64,000 nt of DNA, taken from Rhineura floridana. Its lineage: Eukaryota > Chordata > Lepidosauria > Squamata > Rhineuridae. The stretch's first letter is position 1, and each line of letters starts with the position of its first letter. Of the stretch, positions 9,605 to 21,682 are shown piece after piece. The stretch is taken from positions 38,198,340-38,262,339 of the forward strand of contig NC_084489.1 in assembly GCF_030035675.1 (NCBI RefSeq), given 5' to 3'. The translations under genes were made by a program, and so were the position numbers. The notes under the pieces were generated by a model that had not been told where the DNA came from, searched no databases, and saw nothing but the letters and a program-made list of their open reading frames with translations.

Positions 9605-10856
9605 GCTCACTAACTCACTGATGGTGCCCGCCATATATATTTATATGATAGGCACCAGCAGGTGGCATTGGGAGATGAGGTTTCAGACCCTTGGCCCCTC
9701 AATTGTGGTGTGCCACAGGGCTCTATCCTTTCTCCCATGCTATTTAACATCTATGTAAAACCGCTGGGAGCTATCATCAGGAGGTTTGGCTGCAGTGCCA
9801 CCAATATGCGGATGACACTCAGCTCTACCTCTCATTTAAGTCCTCACCAGAGTCGGCTGTGGAGACCATGTCCAAGTGTCTGGAATCCGTGAGTGGATGG
9901 ATGGGAAGAAACAGGCTAAAGCTGAATCCTGATAAAACTGAGGTACTGCTCGTGGGAGACAAGGGGGGGTTGGGAAACATCGACCTGGTATTTAATGGGG
10001 TAAAATTGCCCCTGAAGGACCAGGTCCGCAGCCTCGGGGTGATCCTTGATTCCAAGCTGTCCATGGAGGCTCAGGTTTCATCGGTGTGCCGGGCAGCTTG
10101 GGGTCAATTGCGTCTCATACGAAGACTGCAACCCTACCTTCCTGTCCACCAGCTCCCACTCGTAGTACACGCTCTGGTCACCTCTCGTTTAGACTACTGC
10201 AATGCGCTCTACGTGGGGTTGCCCTTGAAAACAGTCCGGAAATTACAGCTGGTACAAAATACGGCGGCTCGTCTACTTACGAACACCTGCCGTTATGATC
10301 ATATTACCCCAGTGCTGTACGATCTACACTGGCTTCCAGTTATTTTCCGGGCTCAATTCAAGGTGTTGGTATTAACCTATAAATCCCTGTACGGTTTTGG
10401 CCCAGTATACCTGATGGAGCGCCTCCAACGTCATAAATTGTGCCGCCCTACAAGATCTGCCACTCAGGGCCTCCTCTCAGTCCCGTCAACTAAAGTGATT
10501 GGGTTGGTGAGGACTCGGGAGAGGGCCTTCTCTGTGGCGGCCCCCACGATTTGGAACTCCCTCCCAATAGATCTTCGACATGCCCCTTCCTTATATATAT
10601 TTCGCTGAGGCCTGAAGACTTGGCTTTTCCATCAGGCCTTTATGAACTTGAGATTTCTAAGGTGAACTAGCTTCAGAATTGTATTACTGACAACTTTAAT
10701 AAATATTGTAATTTTGCATTGTGCTGTACTGGTTATATTGTTTTTATTGTATCATATTTTACCATGTATTTTATCGTGCTTTATTGTACGCCGCCTAGAG
10801 TGGCCATTGGCCAGATAGGCGGCCTATAAATTAAAGTTTATTATTATTATTATTAT
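9605..10856 (+). mobile_element. 5'-truncated L2-clade LINE, reverse transcriptase C-terminal half and 3' end
   Basis: The frame reads CGVPQGSILSPMLFNIYVKPL (RT domain), then QYADDTQLYL with the catalytic YADD at 9805-9816, then LKLNPDKTEVLLVGD. The C-terminal part follows: SRLDYCNALYVGLP, LQLVQNTAARLLT, HITPVLYDLHWLPV and APTIWNSLP. This order is typical of L2-clade ORF2. One base is missing just before the YADD block (near 9797), and a TGA lies near the end of the frame at 10606, so it cannot act. The 3' region carries the GCCGCCTAGAGTGGCCATTG motif and ends in an ATT repeat (10838-10856). The 5' end is lost, as is common for LINE insertions. Frame preservation over about 250 codons suggests it is not very old. 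Confidence 0.9.
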
Positions 10857-10937
10857 AAAGTGCAACAAACTTTAACATGTAAATAACAGAGCTTATCTTG
10901 AAGGTCTTAGAAAACCTTCAGTTATATTAAACTCCTA

Positions 10938-10997
10938 CGACAGTCCAACTGAACTTACTCTTTCTTCTGAGCAGACATATATATGATTGCACTGTAA
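10938..10997 (+). repeat. Family A palindromic repeat, partial copy
   Basis: Contains AGTCCAACTGAACTTACT, TTCTTCTGAGCAGACATATA and ATTGCACTG, i.e. the right-hand two thirds of the family A unit described at 1673. It lies about 80 bp downstream of the L2 LINE end. Confidence 0.5.
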
Positions 10998-11151
10998 TCA
11001 TCATTACCATAATTTGTACACTACTTACTCTTTTTAGGTTACTAGATGTATTAGCATACCCAAATCGTGGACATTTCCCCCCCACATTATCTCCATTCAC
11101 ATTATCTCTGGAATACAAATCCCAGCTGGAGTTGTCTGTAAGTTTCCTCTC

Positions 11152-11860
11152 CAAAAGATCTCCAGTAGCGTTTTTTTTCCCTATATGGAAGTAACTATTA
11201 AATTGTTGCGCTGTGTGTAATTTGTGTGCTTAATTTTGTTTAAAGCAACACAACAGCAGCAGAGTAACAGCAGATGTTGAAATGCGAGTGTGCCAGCGTG
11301 TGCGTGCGTTTGCCTAGGAAAGCAGGCTTTTACCCTGCATCAGCATCACTGAGACTTGAGACTTAGTAAAATAAGAAAAGCTACTTTATTTATAGAAATA
11401 CATAGTCGATAGAAAAGCAAACCTAGTTCTAACTAACTAACTAACTTGGAGGCATAACTCCCAGGTGTAGGGGTTAGCCTCATGGCTTGTAGAGAGCAGA
11501 GACAAAGGGAATGTCTGTCGGAGGACAAAGGAGTGGAAAGGGTGGAAGGAGGAGGGGCAGGTAAGCTTCCCTAAAGACGTAACAGTCTAGCGACAGAAGG
11601 AAGTCAGTCAGAGCATCACAGGTAAAGGTAAACAAGCCTATCCATCTGGAGGACCCTAGGTCTATCTCCCTTCTGGAGCATAACCAAAAGAACAAAACAG
11701 GAGTTGCTCTTGCCCCACTTCCAACATAAATATCTTCCATTGGTTTTTACAGTATCTTTTTCTTTTCTTTCTTTTCTCAATCCATATTCAGAAGATCTCC
11801 AGTAGGTTTTTTCCGTATAGGAAAGTAACTGCTGAATATCTTCAATTGTTTTTCATGTGT
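11152..11860 (+). repeat. Local direct duplication split by an LTR insertion
   Basis: AGATCTCCAGTAG followed by a T run and CC-TATA-GGAAGTAACT occurs at about 11157-11195 and again at about 11796-11834. AATATCTTCCATTGG-type sequence occurs at 11731 and again at 11840. The order implies a tandem duplication of a unit of roughly 110-190 bp, with an LTR (11275-11726) later inserted in or between the copies. The two halves differ at several bases, so the duplication is not recent. Confidence 0.55.
11275..11726 (-). mobile_element. Solo LTR fossil
   Basis: About 452 bp. On the - strand it begins TGTTGGAAGTGGGGCAAGAG and ends GCATTTCAACA. It closely matches the copy at 5797-6254 along its whole length, including the AAATAAAGTAGCTTTTCTTA block and the GATGCAGGGTAAAAGCCTGC segment near the 3' end. 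No matching 5 bp target duplication is obvious. No internal region. The similarity of the two copies suggests this subfamily is among the younger LTR insertions here. Confidence 0.7.
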
Positions 11861-12009
11861 TTTATCACTGTTTTAGATTCATATTTTTCTCCAATGCAGT
11901 ATTAATGTATCTATTACAGAACCCTATGAATATAGATATAGAATATTCAATTATTTATTCTCCTTCCAGAAATGTCCTGTTCTAGAGGGCCAAATTGGAC
12001 AGGAATTTC

Positions 12010-12101
12010 AGGTTGCAGTCCTAAATACACTTCCTAGCCAGCGAGTCCCATTTAGTTCAATAGGATTCACTTCTGAGTCAGCGTACATAGTATTGCACTG
12101 C
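12010..12101 (+). repeat. Family A palindromic repeat
   Basis: Starts GGTTGCAGTCCTAAATACAC, has GAGTCCCATTTAGTTCAATA in the centre, and ends ATAGTATTGCACTG. It is diverged but full length (about 92 bp). Confidence 0.6.
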
Positions 12102-12149
12102 CACTAAGCCAACTGCACCAGTCCCCTCACTGTGCAAATATATATATGG

Positions 12150-12220
12150 CTACGTAGAAGTCCCACTGAATTAAAAAATCAGTCCCAGGAAACTGTGTGT
12201 GGGATTGCAGCCTCAGAGAG
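12150..12220 (-). repeat. Family A palindromic repeat, inverse orientation
   Basis: On the - strand it reads GAGGCTGCAATCCCACACAC, TTTCCTGGGACTGA and TTCAGTGGGACTTCTA. It lies only about 50 bp from the + strand copy at 12010, making an inverted pair that could itself pair over about 70 bp. Confidence 0.5.
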
Positions 12221-12932
12221 TTAAAACATGTTCCAGTGGATTCCAGCTATCCATTTCCAGATTCAAAATATGAGCAAGTTTCTGGATTGTCCCTTAATTG
12301 CAGAAAGTCAGAAGCAAAGATTATGGCCAAGGATTCCAAAGGCTTAAAAAACAAATGGATCCTCTAGCACTTCCTCTTTCATCAGTCACAGTATTTCCCC
12401 CCTTAAACTTCCTCCAGCACAAAAATTATATTTCTGTTCCTTGGGGAGCTCACAGGTAGTGATTGGTTTGTGATTGGATCAATGGCCATATTTTTTTTAA
12501 AAAATCCATCGTAAATCCAGAAGAAATAAATACATCTGCACATTTTTACATTTAAGTGAATGACTATAATTTGAAGACATTTTCAAAAGAGACCTAATAA
12601 CTCAGTCTCTCCCTGCCCCTACACACCACATATGATTGGAATTATATGAACAATAACTAGAATATGAAATCGGAGTTGGTTAAATATGAGGATTCTCCTG
12701 GCAGCTCATTTCGATTTAATTGCTCCATTTGATTATTAGTCTACTGAAACTCATGAGGGCAGGTAAGCTCCCCAGTTCTGGATCCAACAGGGGAGTGTTT
12801 GAAATCATGAAAGAAACAGAGAGAAGTCCTTTGTGGGTTTTGAACATATTTAAGGAAGATGGATTTCATCTATCTCCATCCACTCACTTGGAATTTTGTC
12901 ATTGATTTCAGTGGAGGTGGGCTGCATCCTTA

Positions 12933-13024
12933 AGGCCACAATCCTGGGCCCACTTACACAGGAGTAAGCCCTGTTGAACTCACTGGGGGCTTACCTTACT
13001 GTAGGCATGTATAGGCGTGCTCTG
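12933..13024 (+). repeat. Family A palindromic repeat
   Basis: Reads AGGCCACAATCCTGGGCCCA, CACAGGAGTAAGCCCTGTTG, AACTCACTGGGGGCTTAC, then GGCATGTATAGGCGTGCTCTG. This is a well preserved full unit. Confidence 0.65.
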
Positions 13025-15207
13025 TTTTAGTTCAAACATGCATCATAAAAATGGAGGTCAGTTTTAACATACCGATGCTAAACACAGCACATAGAAGAAC
13101 CTTGCATTTTAATCCTTTTTACTTCAGTGATGGGTTCCATTCTACTGCAGTGTAAGCTTCGGAAACATTTGAAGCTTTAGATCAAAGCAATATCTAAAGC
13201 TTGGAGAGCCATAGGCTTCTAGGTATGACATCAAAGATGTCTATCTGTTTCCATCATATGGATTTCTCTGTTCCTCCACCCCTGTTTCTTTGCAAGCTCT
13301 TTGGGGGCTTGATCCTTTCCCCTATCGTTCTCTCCCCTCTCATTTCATCCTTTCCCCTCATCAGCAAACTGTTACGTGCCTAATTCTTTTCCCAACATGA
13401 CGTGGAAAATACCATTATTATTCCACCGGGTGTTTATTCTTTTTCTGCGGAAAACTCACATTAGGCAAAGGGTTAACTTCAGCAATAGTAATATTTTTAA
13501 AAAACAAATTGGCTGGCAGGACGTCGGCACACATACACTTCCCTCTTTCTGTTTCACAAAATTACATCCTTCCCACAAGCCATAGATCGCATTTCATTCA
13601 TTTCCCAAAGACAGACTTACAATCTCATAGAAATATTGGCATACGAGGTTCTAGTTTCGCTAGTTTAAACATGGATCATTTATTTCTGTCGTTCTTTTGG
13701 CAAGAACTTGCTTTGTAGTGGGCAAGTCCTTTGGATGTCGAGATGTGTCGGTCACCACAATTTTCAGATTTTCTCTATAGCTCTCATTTTTGGTCTGCGA
13801 TGACTTCTCAGGAGACCTGTTTGTTTTGTTTTGCTTTCTTATCTCCCCACCCCACACCCCTCTAGTCTTCGCTCTTCCTACGCCATCGCGTGTCCAGGAG
13901 ACACTTTCTGGAAAAGGACACGAGATTCCATCAGCGGTCAGCAGACCAACCCCCATGAGATTTGATATACCAGCTCCATGTAAACTTGCTGAGCTGCAAG
14001 CAATCCACGCCCAAATCAATTCTTCACTGAGCCCCACCACCCTGTCGATATCTTTTGCTCTGTGGCAAATGAATACTTGTTTTCGATTACCCCAAGTTAG
14101 ACCAACACTAGGCATAACCTGGCACAATCCTTACAGCTTCCGAAAACAAAAACGAAAAAGGCTTTTGAAAAGTGGATGAAAGCAAGTAATTACTGGCAGG
14201 CTCCAAGGGGCTGGCTACCCCACAGTAAGAAATAAAGGGCGGATATTCACAGGCCAGTACAACCTCAATGAGATCGGCAGGACAGAAGACTTTTAATCTG
14301 AGTATATGGAGACTGTATTTTTTTAAAAAAATAAATAGGGTGTCTGGCTATGAAATTACTGGCTGCATTTAACTCTAGGCTACCCATTTAGGGTTTAAAA
14401 CAATTTATTATACATCGTTATAAAATCATTGGGGATAGCTACATCAGATGTTGGCAGGAAGTCAAACCCTTTGGACTATTATGTTGAATAAAATAAATTG
14501 GTAGCAAGGTAAAGCGAAGAAGAGGCCTGTTGTTGAAATGACTGTTCCTCCCCTCTCTCTAAATAATAAAACTATGCCACTTTCACCTACAGGGTCTTTG
14601 CTTTCATCTGCCACCCTCATTTCTGATGAACTTGCTCAATCCATAAATCCTTTATTAAGGCTATGCAAGCCTCAAGACCCAGAAGGAATGGGACCTGTTC
14701 GCAAAACTAATCAGTGGGAAATTTTGACACTACCCTCATCTTCGTATGGGAGTTAATAGAGGGAAAGTGGATATTATAAACCCAAACCATAAACCTGAGA
14801 ATGGTCAATAATGAACTAACCTCTGGGCTCCAGCAGCACTCCAGATCGGTACTGTTACCATTAACCGATGTCGTCAGCGGTACTTCAGCTGGCCCCGCTC
14901 CAGAGACCTGAGCTTAGCAGAGCTGGGGAATGGGCTGTTAGCAGTGACATCCAAAAGTCAGCCATTTTGATTATTTTTACAGTACGGGGCCCTTATCAAT
15001 CTAGCTGCAAAGTGTGACAAGATTCTCTCCACTTGTCTTTCCAATTGGACTACAATGATTCAGAAAAGGAACCATTCTGCTCCAAAGCTTTTAGTCCATC
15101 TTCACGCCTGGAAGGATCCTTTTACTCATTCAAAAATGGACAATTTTGCTTTGGACCCAGTTGATAGGCTTCTCTAAGCCAAACTGCAGTGTAGGCAACA
15201 TATAGCA

Positions 15208-15460
15208 GCGATGTTTATTTATTTCGGACCCTTTCTATCATCAGATTAAACTCAAGGCTGCTTACAAAAATATAGAAATCACAAGAAAATAATTACTCCA
15301 TTTTCTTATATGGACGGCTCCATGGCTTCTGGGAGAATAGGAACTCCATATGGTTTTATGAGTTTTATGTGCTTTTATTTTAACCAATTTTATGTCTACT
15401 GCCCTGGGAACCTTCAGGTTGAAGGGCGGGATCATCATCATTATCATCATCCAGAGATGG
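15208..15460. mobile_element. Two LINE/SINE 3'-tail fragments in opposite orientation
   Basis: At 15385-15450 (+) the sequence GTCTACTGCCCTGGGAACCT and GGTTGAAGGGCGGGAT is followed by ATC repeats. This resembles the 3' ends of L2-like LINEs in squamates. At 15208-15290 (-) the complement reads GTAAGCAGCCTTGAG...GAAATAAATAAAC, a similar tail in reverse. Together they could be remnants of two 5'-truncated insertions. Short, so family assignment is tentative. Confidence 0.5.
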
Positions 15461-16636
15461 GGTTTCCTCCCATCCATCCTGCCCCAGTCACTTGAAAAGT
15501 TCAATGCTTAAAGCAGGGTTTATTAGCAATAATTATGCACACGAGTACATTGATAGGGATTCAACTTCTTCAAGCACAACGGCAACAATATAATAGCCAT
15601 CCACTTATCAAAAATAAAGGTGTCAATTTCTAGACAGATATAGATGCCTGAGATATATAAAACATGAGGTAATCATATGTTAACTCAAAATCTGTATTGG
15701 TTTAAGCTTCAAGGTTGCAATCCTGTAATAGCGTAGCTGCTTAAATATAACAATGATAGCGGGATTTAAACAGCCTAGCTGTCAATAGAATTGCAGACAA
15801 TGCCCCGACATTCAAGCAACAGAGATTTTAGATACATGCTCTTTGACATGTATATTCTGTGCCTTTTCAGATCTCCAAAATGTTCCATAATAAACTTGTT
15901 AAACCTATCCTCCCTTTCCCGAATACAGTTTCATTCAAAAATCATTTCAGAGTAAGAGGTTGGTAAAACACCGCACCAGATTCAGTCATATGAGAATGAG
16001 CAACTCTGCCAGCGTTGATCTTGCGTTGCAACGTTGTTTCAGGGTGTTCATAGTTACTTAAAGCATTCCAAAGGAAGATTTCTTTCTCATGTTTGACCAA
16101 GATTCCACAATATTTCCTGTGAACTGTTTGTCGCCCTCGGTCATTGCAAGAACTGAACGTGCAGATTAAGTAACAGCCCTTCTGAACACTCCCAGTCTCA
16201 TTATTTTTTATATAATATGCTCGCCTACAGCAAGCTGTTATGCCAGAAGGTCACAGATTTTTAAATTCCTGTTTATTAAAGCAGTAACCTTTTGTAGGGA
16301 TTATTTGGAGTTTGAAAAACACACTCATTTTCGTTGAGGTGAGAAATAGAGACAGCAAAGGGACAACGACAGTTCCACTGACAAAACCATAGCACTCCAG
16401 ATCCATTTGACACAGTCTTTCTTCCCAATCCCAAAACCATTTAATTGGAAATTAATCCGACTGAGTTTTATTTGTGGCCAATTGGGCTTTCTTCTGAAAA
16501 AAATGTATTTTAGAGCAGAGTGCCCAGCCTGTCAAACACAAGGCATTGATTCCAGAGCAATTCTTTTTATTTCTGTAGGATAACTCTTGTGTACATTCAG
16601 CTGATTGCATAGTTTTAGGTATAGATATAAAAAAAT

Positions 16637-16748
16637 TTAGGGTGGAATTCCATGCTAGTCCTACTCAGAATAGACCCATTGACGTTACTAGACAAGACTA
16701 ATTTAGATTCATTAATTTCAATGGGTCTAAGCAGGACATAGTTGAACC
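16637..16748 (+). repeat. Palindromic repeat, family B
   Basis: GGTGGAATTCCATGCTAGTC, ACTCAGAATAGACCCATTGA and, later, AATTTCAATGGGTCTAAGCA form inverted arms (AGACCCATTGA / TCAATGGGTCT, perfect over 11 bp) around an AT-rich centre. This is a second palindromic type that I know as common in squamates. It resembles family A in the CCCATTGA core but differs in flanks. Confidence 0.5.
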
Positions 16749-17465
16749 CTGATAATTATTCAGTAATACTGTGGAGGTTATAACATCTGGGAGCCTTCAT
16801 TTATATAGAGCACAATCTGGTAGGAATTTTTCCTATGTAAATCCTCTTGCGATGAATGCACTAGGTTCTGTTTTGAAGAGCAGGAGAAGCTCAAGTTGGT
16901 GGATTGCTCCCACAGACTTTTTAAAATCCACCTTAATCCTATCCTATCCACAGCATTATGAATTTAGAAATGTGTTCCATTGGAACAAATGAGCTTTACT
17001 TCCAACTAAACTAAACGTGATTAGAGGTCAGGGTACAAATAAACAAATGGATAATGACATCAGTAGTAATTCTGGGTTCAAGTGTGCACATCACAAAATG
17101 GGCAAAGGAAGGAGGGATTTTAAGATATAGCAAACAACTATCACTGGCTGAAATTGTTGGACCTCGTCCTCCAATAATTTCTGTACAAGTTGGGGGGGTT
17201 ACAAAAGTCTCCAAGGTGCTTTATAGCAGTAATCTCATTCGTCCTCACAACAACTCTATGAAATAGGTCTCATTCCTAGTCCTACTGAAGCTTGGGCAGG
17301 GAAGGGAGAAGGAAGAAAGTTCATGGCCTCTTTCCGAATGTCTTTCTTATGCAGAATTTCCAATATAATTTTTTTCCAGGTCCAAGTCTTCTAGTTCACC
17401 CTAATCTGCCACAGTGTCTTTACTCTCAAGTAGCCCCATTAAAATCTGTGGTGTTGCTGTAGATC

Positions 17466-17612
17466 TGGGATGCAGAACCTGCAGCCTTTCAGATGTTAGT
17501 GGACTATGTTTTCTATCAGGCTGACCAATGGCTAATGCTGGGTAGAGCTGTTGGAAGTTGGAGCCCAACAACACCGGGAGGAGAGCTACAGATTCCCCAT
17601 CTCTGCTCTAGA
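17466..17612 (+). repeat. Palindromic repeat, family C
   Basis: Left arm GCAGCCTTTCAGATGTTAGT and right arm GCCCAACAACACCGGGAGGA are imperfect inverted copies. The centre is CTGACCAATGGCTAATGCTG. It matches the layout of a squamate repeat of form 'ccagatgttgttggact...agtccaacaacatctgg'. A second, half copy is visible at about 17765-17870 (GGTCAGTGGCCAAGCTG, AGTCCAACAATATTTGGAGA). Confidence 0.55.
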
Positions 17613-20600
17613 ATAAATGTTGCTCTTTTTGCCTACCAACATCATGCACACCAACCCACTGGGGAGCTAGCACGAGTTAACACTAATCACGTCTTGCCCT
17701 GTGGGACAAAATCCAATAGAGGACACTAGGAAGGATGGACTATCCCAGAAAAGAAGATAAATAATTTGGAGCAACCTGGTGCCCCCCAGACACAATTTCC
17801 ATAACTGCTGGTCAGTGGCCAAGCTGTGTGGGGCTAGTGTAGTCCAACAATATTTGGAGAGCATCTCGTTGAGGAGGGTTTTTCTAAAGGGGGAAAACAG
17901 AAATCCCAAGGGCCTCCATCTCTGTCCTCAGATACGAATGAAATCAAGGGCCTCCAGCCAAATCATACTGTCCCTCCTTGACTCTTTTGGGACGGTTACC
18001 TGCATCAGTACTATTAAAAGGATGTCAGGTCTCACTCTTGAAGAAGATGCTGGCCTCCCCGTGCTGCATAGTCCTGCAAAAGAGAGAGAGACAGAGAGAG
18101 AGACAGAGAGACAGAGGGAGAGAACACCTGGAATATAAAGGAAATATCACATAACAGGTTTATTTTCAGCCACATGAACTGGAAGGACACTCAGGGTTGG
18201 TTTTGCTGTATCACAGGAACCACCACAATGCATTGCCTGGTGTTCAAGAACCATACTGTACATTAAACATCATCCTGGTTTGGGTTTGGGAAATGAATTC
18301 TACACAACCCACCTATATATCAAAATAAAAGATTTAAATGCACATTGTTTGAGGTCAGGGTTATGGGATGGGATGATTACCCAATAATACATTTCTTCCC
18401 CTATTTGGCAGGCAGAAAGTTATAATTGTTGCTGCACTTTCCAGAAGTCTGGAAGTAGGTTTAGCTAGATCCTCGCCTTTTCCAAAGAGAAGTTATCCTA
18501 CTTCCTCATGTGGCTCGTATCCATCATTTTATGGGAGGAGACAACTTTCGCCTACCTCATCAACACAGGGAGTCTTGGATGTTTGAATGCGGTGTCCTTT
18601 TAAAAATATAATCTTCTCCATTGGAAATATTGACAAAACAGGGGAGGTGTAGTCAACTGTAAAGGAGAAAAAGATAAGAGCACTCACACACCCCAAGTTG
18701 CTAGAATCTCAGGGGAAAACACACTACCCACATTTGATTTATTTTTTAAAAGAAAAGACCAAAGCCTGCTTACTCCAGATAAGTGATAAGAATCGTAAGA
18801 CGTTTATTCTAGAGTAAATTGATTTTGAGTTACAGTGTCAAAAAAACACGCCCCTTATAGGTGAATATATATAGCTTTCAGAATCAGCTTCAGAACACAA
18901 AGAAGCTTTCCTTGTCTCCAGTCCCAGCCTCGTTCTGTAACTAAGCAATCTGGATGGTACTTTCTGTACATGCAAAGCAATAGAAGGAATCTTGTACTGA
19001 TGGAAATAATAATTTAAAAGTTCTGGGAAACTAGATTGTGAATCCACCACCCCAAATATTTCTCCTAAACTTTTCATATATGTACATAAATATTACAATG
19101 GGTCTGGAGTTCAGGGAGAGCTACTCACAAAGAGATTCAGGGACATGTTTAATTATTATTCATCTATAACAATGGAGCTTGTAATAATGCGGTAGGAATT
19201 AATATAAACTCCAGCAAGAAATGAAAACAAGATTGCCAGGTAGAGATAACTGAATCCTGAGAGCTTTCCCCCCAAAAAACAGTGACTAGCCCCTAGCAAA
19301 TAAATAAATAGATAAGATTATTGTATCGGTACACTTTCCTAGTTAACATAAATGGTAATTGATGTGTAAAAAATACTCCAGGCCCGTAAAGTCAGATTAT
19401 TTTTTTGCATCACAGTTTTCTTTTCTTGCCCCTCCTTAAAAAAAAGAAAAGAAATAGGACAGAATATCTCATTGGGCTTGACAAAACTACATTGAGTGGA
19501 TTGATAAATTATCACTTTAGAGCCACACTCCTAAGCCCAGAAACAGTTAAAGTATCTTATTTCTTCTTAACATCAGGGGATTCGTACTACGATTTTATAA
19601 AACCTTTTCGCCTAATCCCTTTTAACATAGTGCTTATGTTGCTTTAGCAGGTCAGTTACATAGAAACAGAAACTAACTCGCATAGGAGAGAAAGAGACCG
19701 CTCTCACCTACTTCGTGCAGGGAGTCCTGTATTTGCTTTCACACACATACGTACACACGCCGAAGCCGCCAGTTCTTAAATTCTCAAAATCCTGAGGGGA
19801 TCCATTAGAAATTGTGGGAAAGCGATAAAAGGTTTGACAGAAGTGTATACTGTAAATATATACTCAAATTCAACAATAGGCACTGAGTCATCTCCAGCCT
19901 GACTTTGATACATTTTATGTTTCCTGAACGTTTTAAATCTCTCTTGTGTTCTAAATAGACGATTCTAAATAGACCGGTTTTAAAATCACTGAGCAAAAGA
20001 CAAGATGAAATAAAGCTTGCACTCGTTTTATTTGTGTGTGTGTATTTGTATTGTAATACCGGGCCTGATTTTAAAGAGGAATGCACTTTTTATGCGTGTA
20101 ATCTCTGCACAAGTCTTCTTGAAGTTTACTCCCCTTCAGCATTGGCTTTTGAAAATCCTTCTTATTTTCCAATTATCTCCAGGAAAAAAAGAGCACTCAG
20201 TGGGAGGGAGGGAGTTAGGACGTCCAGCAAATGCTGCTCGTAAAGCTGTTTAGTTACATTAGAAACACATGAATATCCTGAAATTCAAAGCGTCCTTAAA
20301 ACTGGCTCTGGAATGTTTGCGGAGAAAATAATGCAAGGAGGAGGCCTTGACAACCGACCTCCAAAATAATGTGATGGCAAGTAAACCGAAAATGCTCATG
20401 AAAATCAAACTCGATTAAAGGGCTTCTCCTACTATCATCCTTAAAACGTTTTCTTCACTCCTTAGGGCTGAGTTATTAGGAATCTAGAGAAATACACCTT
20501 TCCGTGGATTAAACTAAGGCCAATATTTGTTTTTAATAAAATACGGCATCGTATTCAATATACTTCTACTACTACGACTAATAATAATATGGAAATGATA

Positions 20601-20734
20601 TGGCAAGGCCCAAGTTAATTTAAATGGACCCGAGTTAAGTCACTGACTACAGCAAGATAAATTTCTCAACCCAGACAAATTTAGGATGCTATTCGTTTCT
20701 CTTGAAGTCTTATTTTTTAAATAATGGAGCTGGA

Positions 20735-20850
20735 CTCACCCTTGTCCGGTTGAAGTCAACGGGTCAACACAGTGCTAGCTAACTCAACTCTTCTTGATTT
20801 CAGTGGGATTGAAGTGCAGCTAGTTTTCTCTGGATCGGGCTGTAAACTGC
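20735..20850 (+). repeat. Palindromic repeat related to family B
   Basis: TTGAAGTCAACGGGTC and GATTTCAGTGGGATTGAAGT flank GTGCTAGCTAACTCAAC, with CTGGATCGGGCTG at the right end. Strongly diverged; assignment is by pattern only. Confidence 0.35.
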
Positions 20851-21682
20851 AGGCTCATTTGGAAGTTAACCCTTCTAATTCAATGGGATATGAGAGGACA
20901 CAGTTGAGCATGCCTATATAGTTCCTTGTAGTGTATTCTTTTGATGTTGCACCGTAAGGAAGGCTTGACCTAGCACTGATTTATATAACTTGAACGTTTT
21001 TTCAAAGTGGCAGTAGTTGTTGAGAAGCGGGGAGTCAGGGCCAGGTTGAAATGTCACCCTTTCCACTTTTCTAGGACCTTTGTGTTCATACAACCTCAGG
21101 CTGCTAAAAATGTCTTTGCGACTGATGAATATTACAGAGCCACAAGAAGAAAGGAGACTCCTCTTATCCTCACCTTCTCACGTTTACAAACTTCCCTTCA
21201 TTGATACATGAACGGAGGTTGCAAACGGGGTTATTTTTTCCTCAACACTTTTAACCTCCTCGGGTTTTCCTGGATAAGTACAACCATTGTTTCCCCTAGG
21301 AATGTTTTACTTTAGAAATGTCCCTCTTCCACCAGGTGATATACATTGGTATCTAGGTAAATGCTTCTCGGTCGTTGTTCAGTGGTCAATTCCATCGTGT
21401 TCAGCTGAATTTTTGACCAGAGTGGAGAATGAGCCAAAATCAATCAATTAAAGCCCACTGTTCTTCCTATAGTTGGACAGGTCGATCCAACTTTATGCCG
21501 TGATCCCGGAAGACCGTAGTCGCAGTTTTGATTGGACATACCACAGAAGTGGAAGAATCCTGCTTACACTGAGTTTGGAAGGAAGGGCAAATTAAACTGG
21601 GGTTTATACATCCTGCGGAATGAAGATTCATCATAAGAGAACAGAATAACCAAGCTTTCTATTCTCTTTCTGTGTCTGTAAT

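Larger units (their letters stand above)
11861..15207. other. Non-coding interval with three family A repeat copies
   Basis: Apart from the palindromic repeats at 12010, 12150 and 12933 I recognise nothing. Two overlapping open frames on opposite strands around 13660-14180 (155 and 129 codons) have no resemblance to known proteins and no repeat content. I treat them as chance. This may be the beginning of the low-repeat regulatory domain upstream of Hoxa13. Confidence 0.45.

Noticed and set aside
13660-14179. Overlapping open frames of 155 (-) and 129 (+) codons
   Set aside because: Two frames on opposite strands over the same DNA, neither resembling a known protein; no splice or promoter support.
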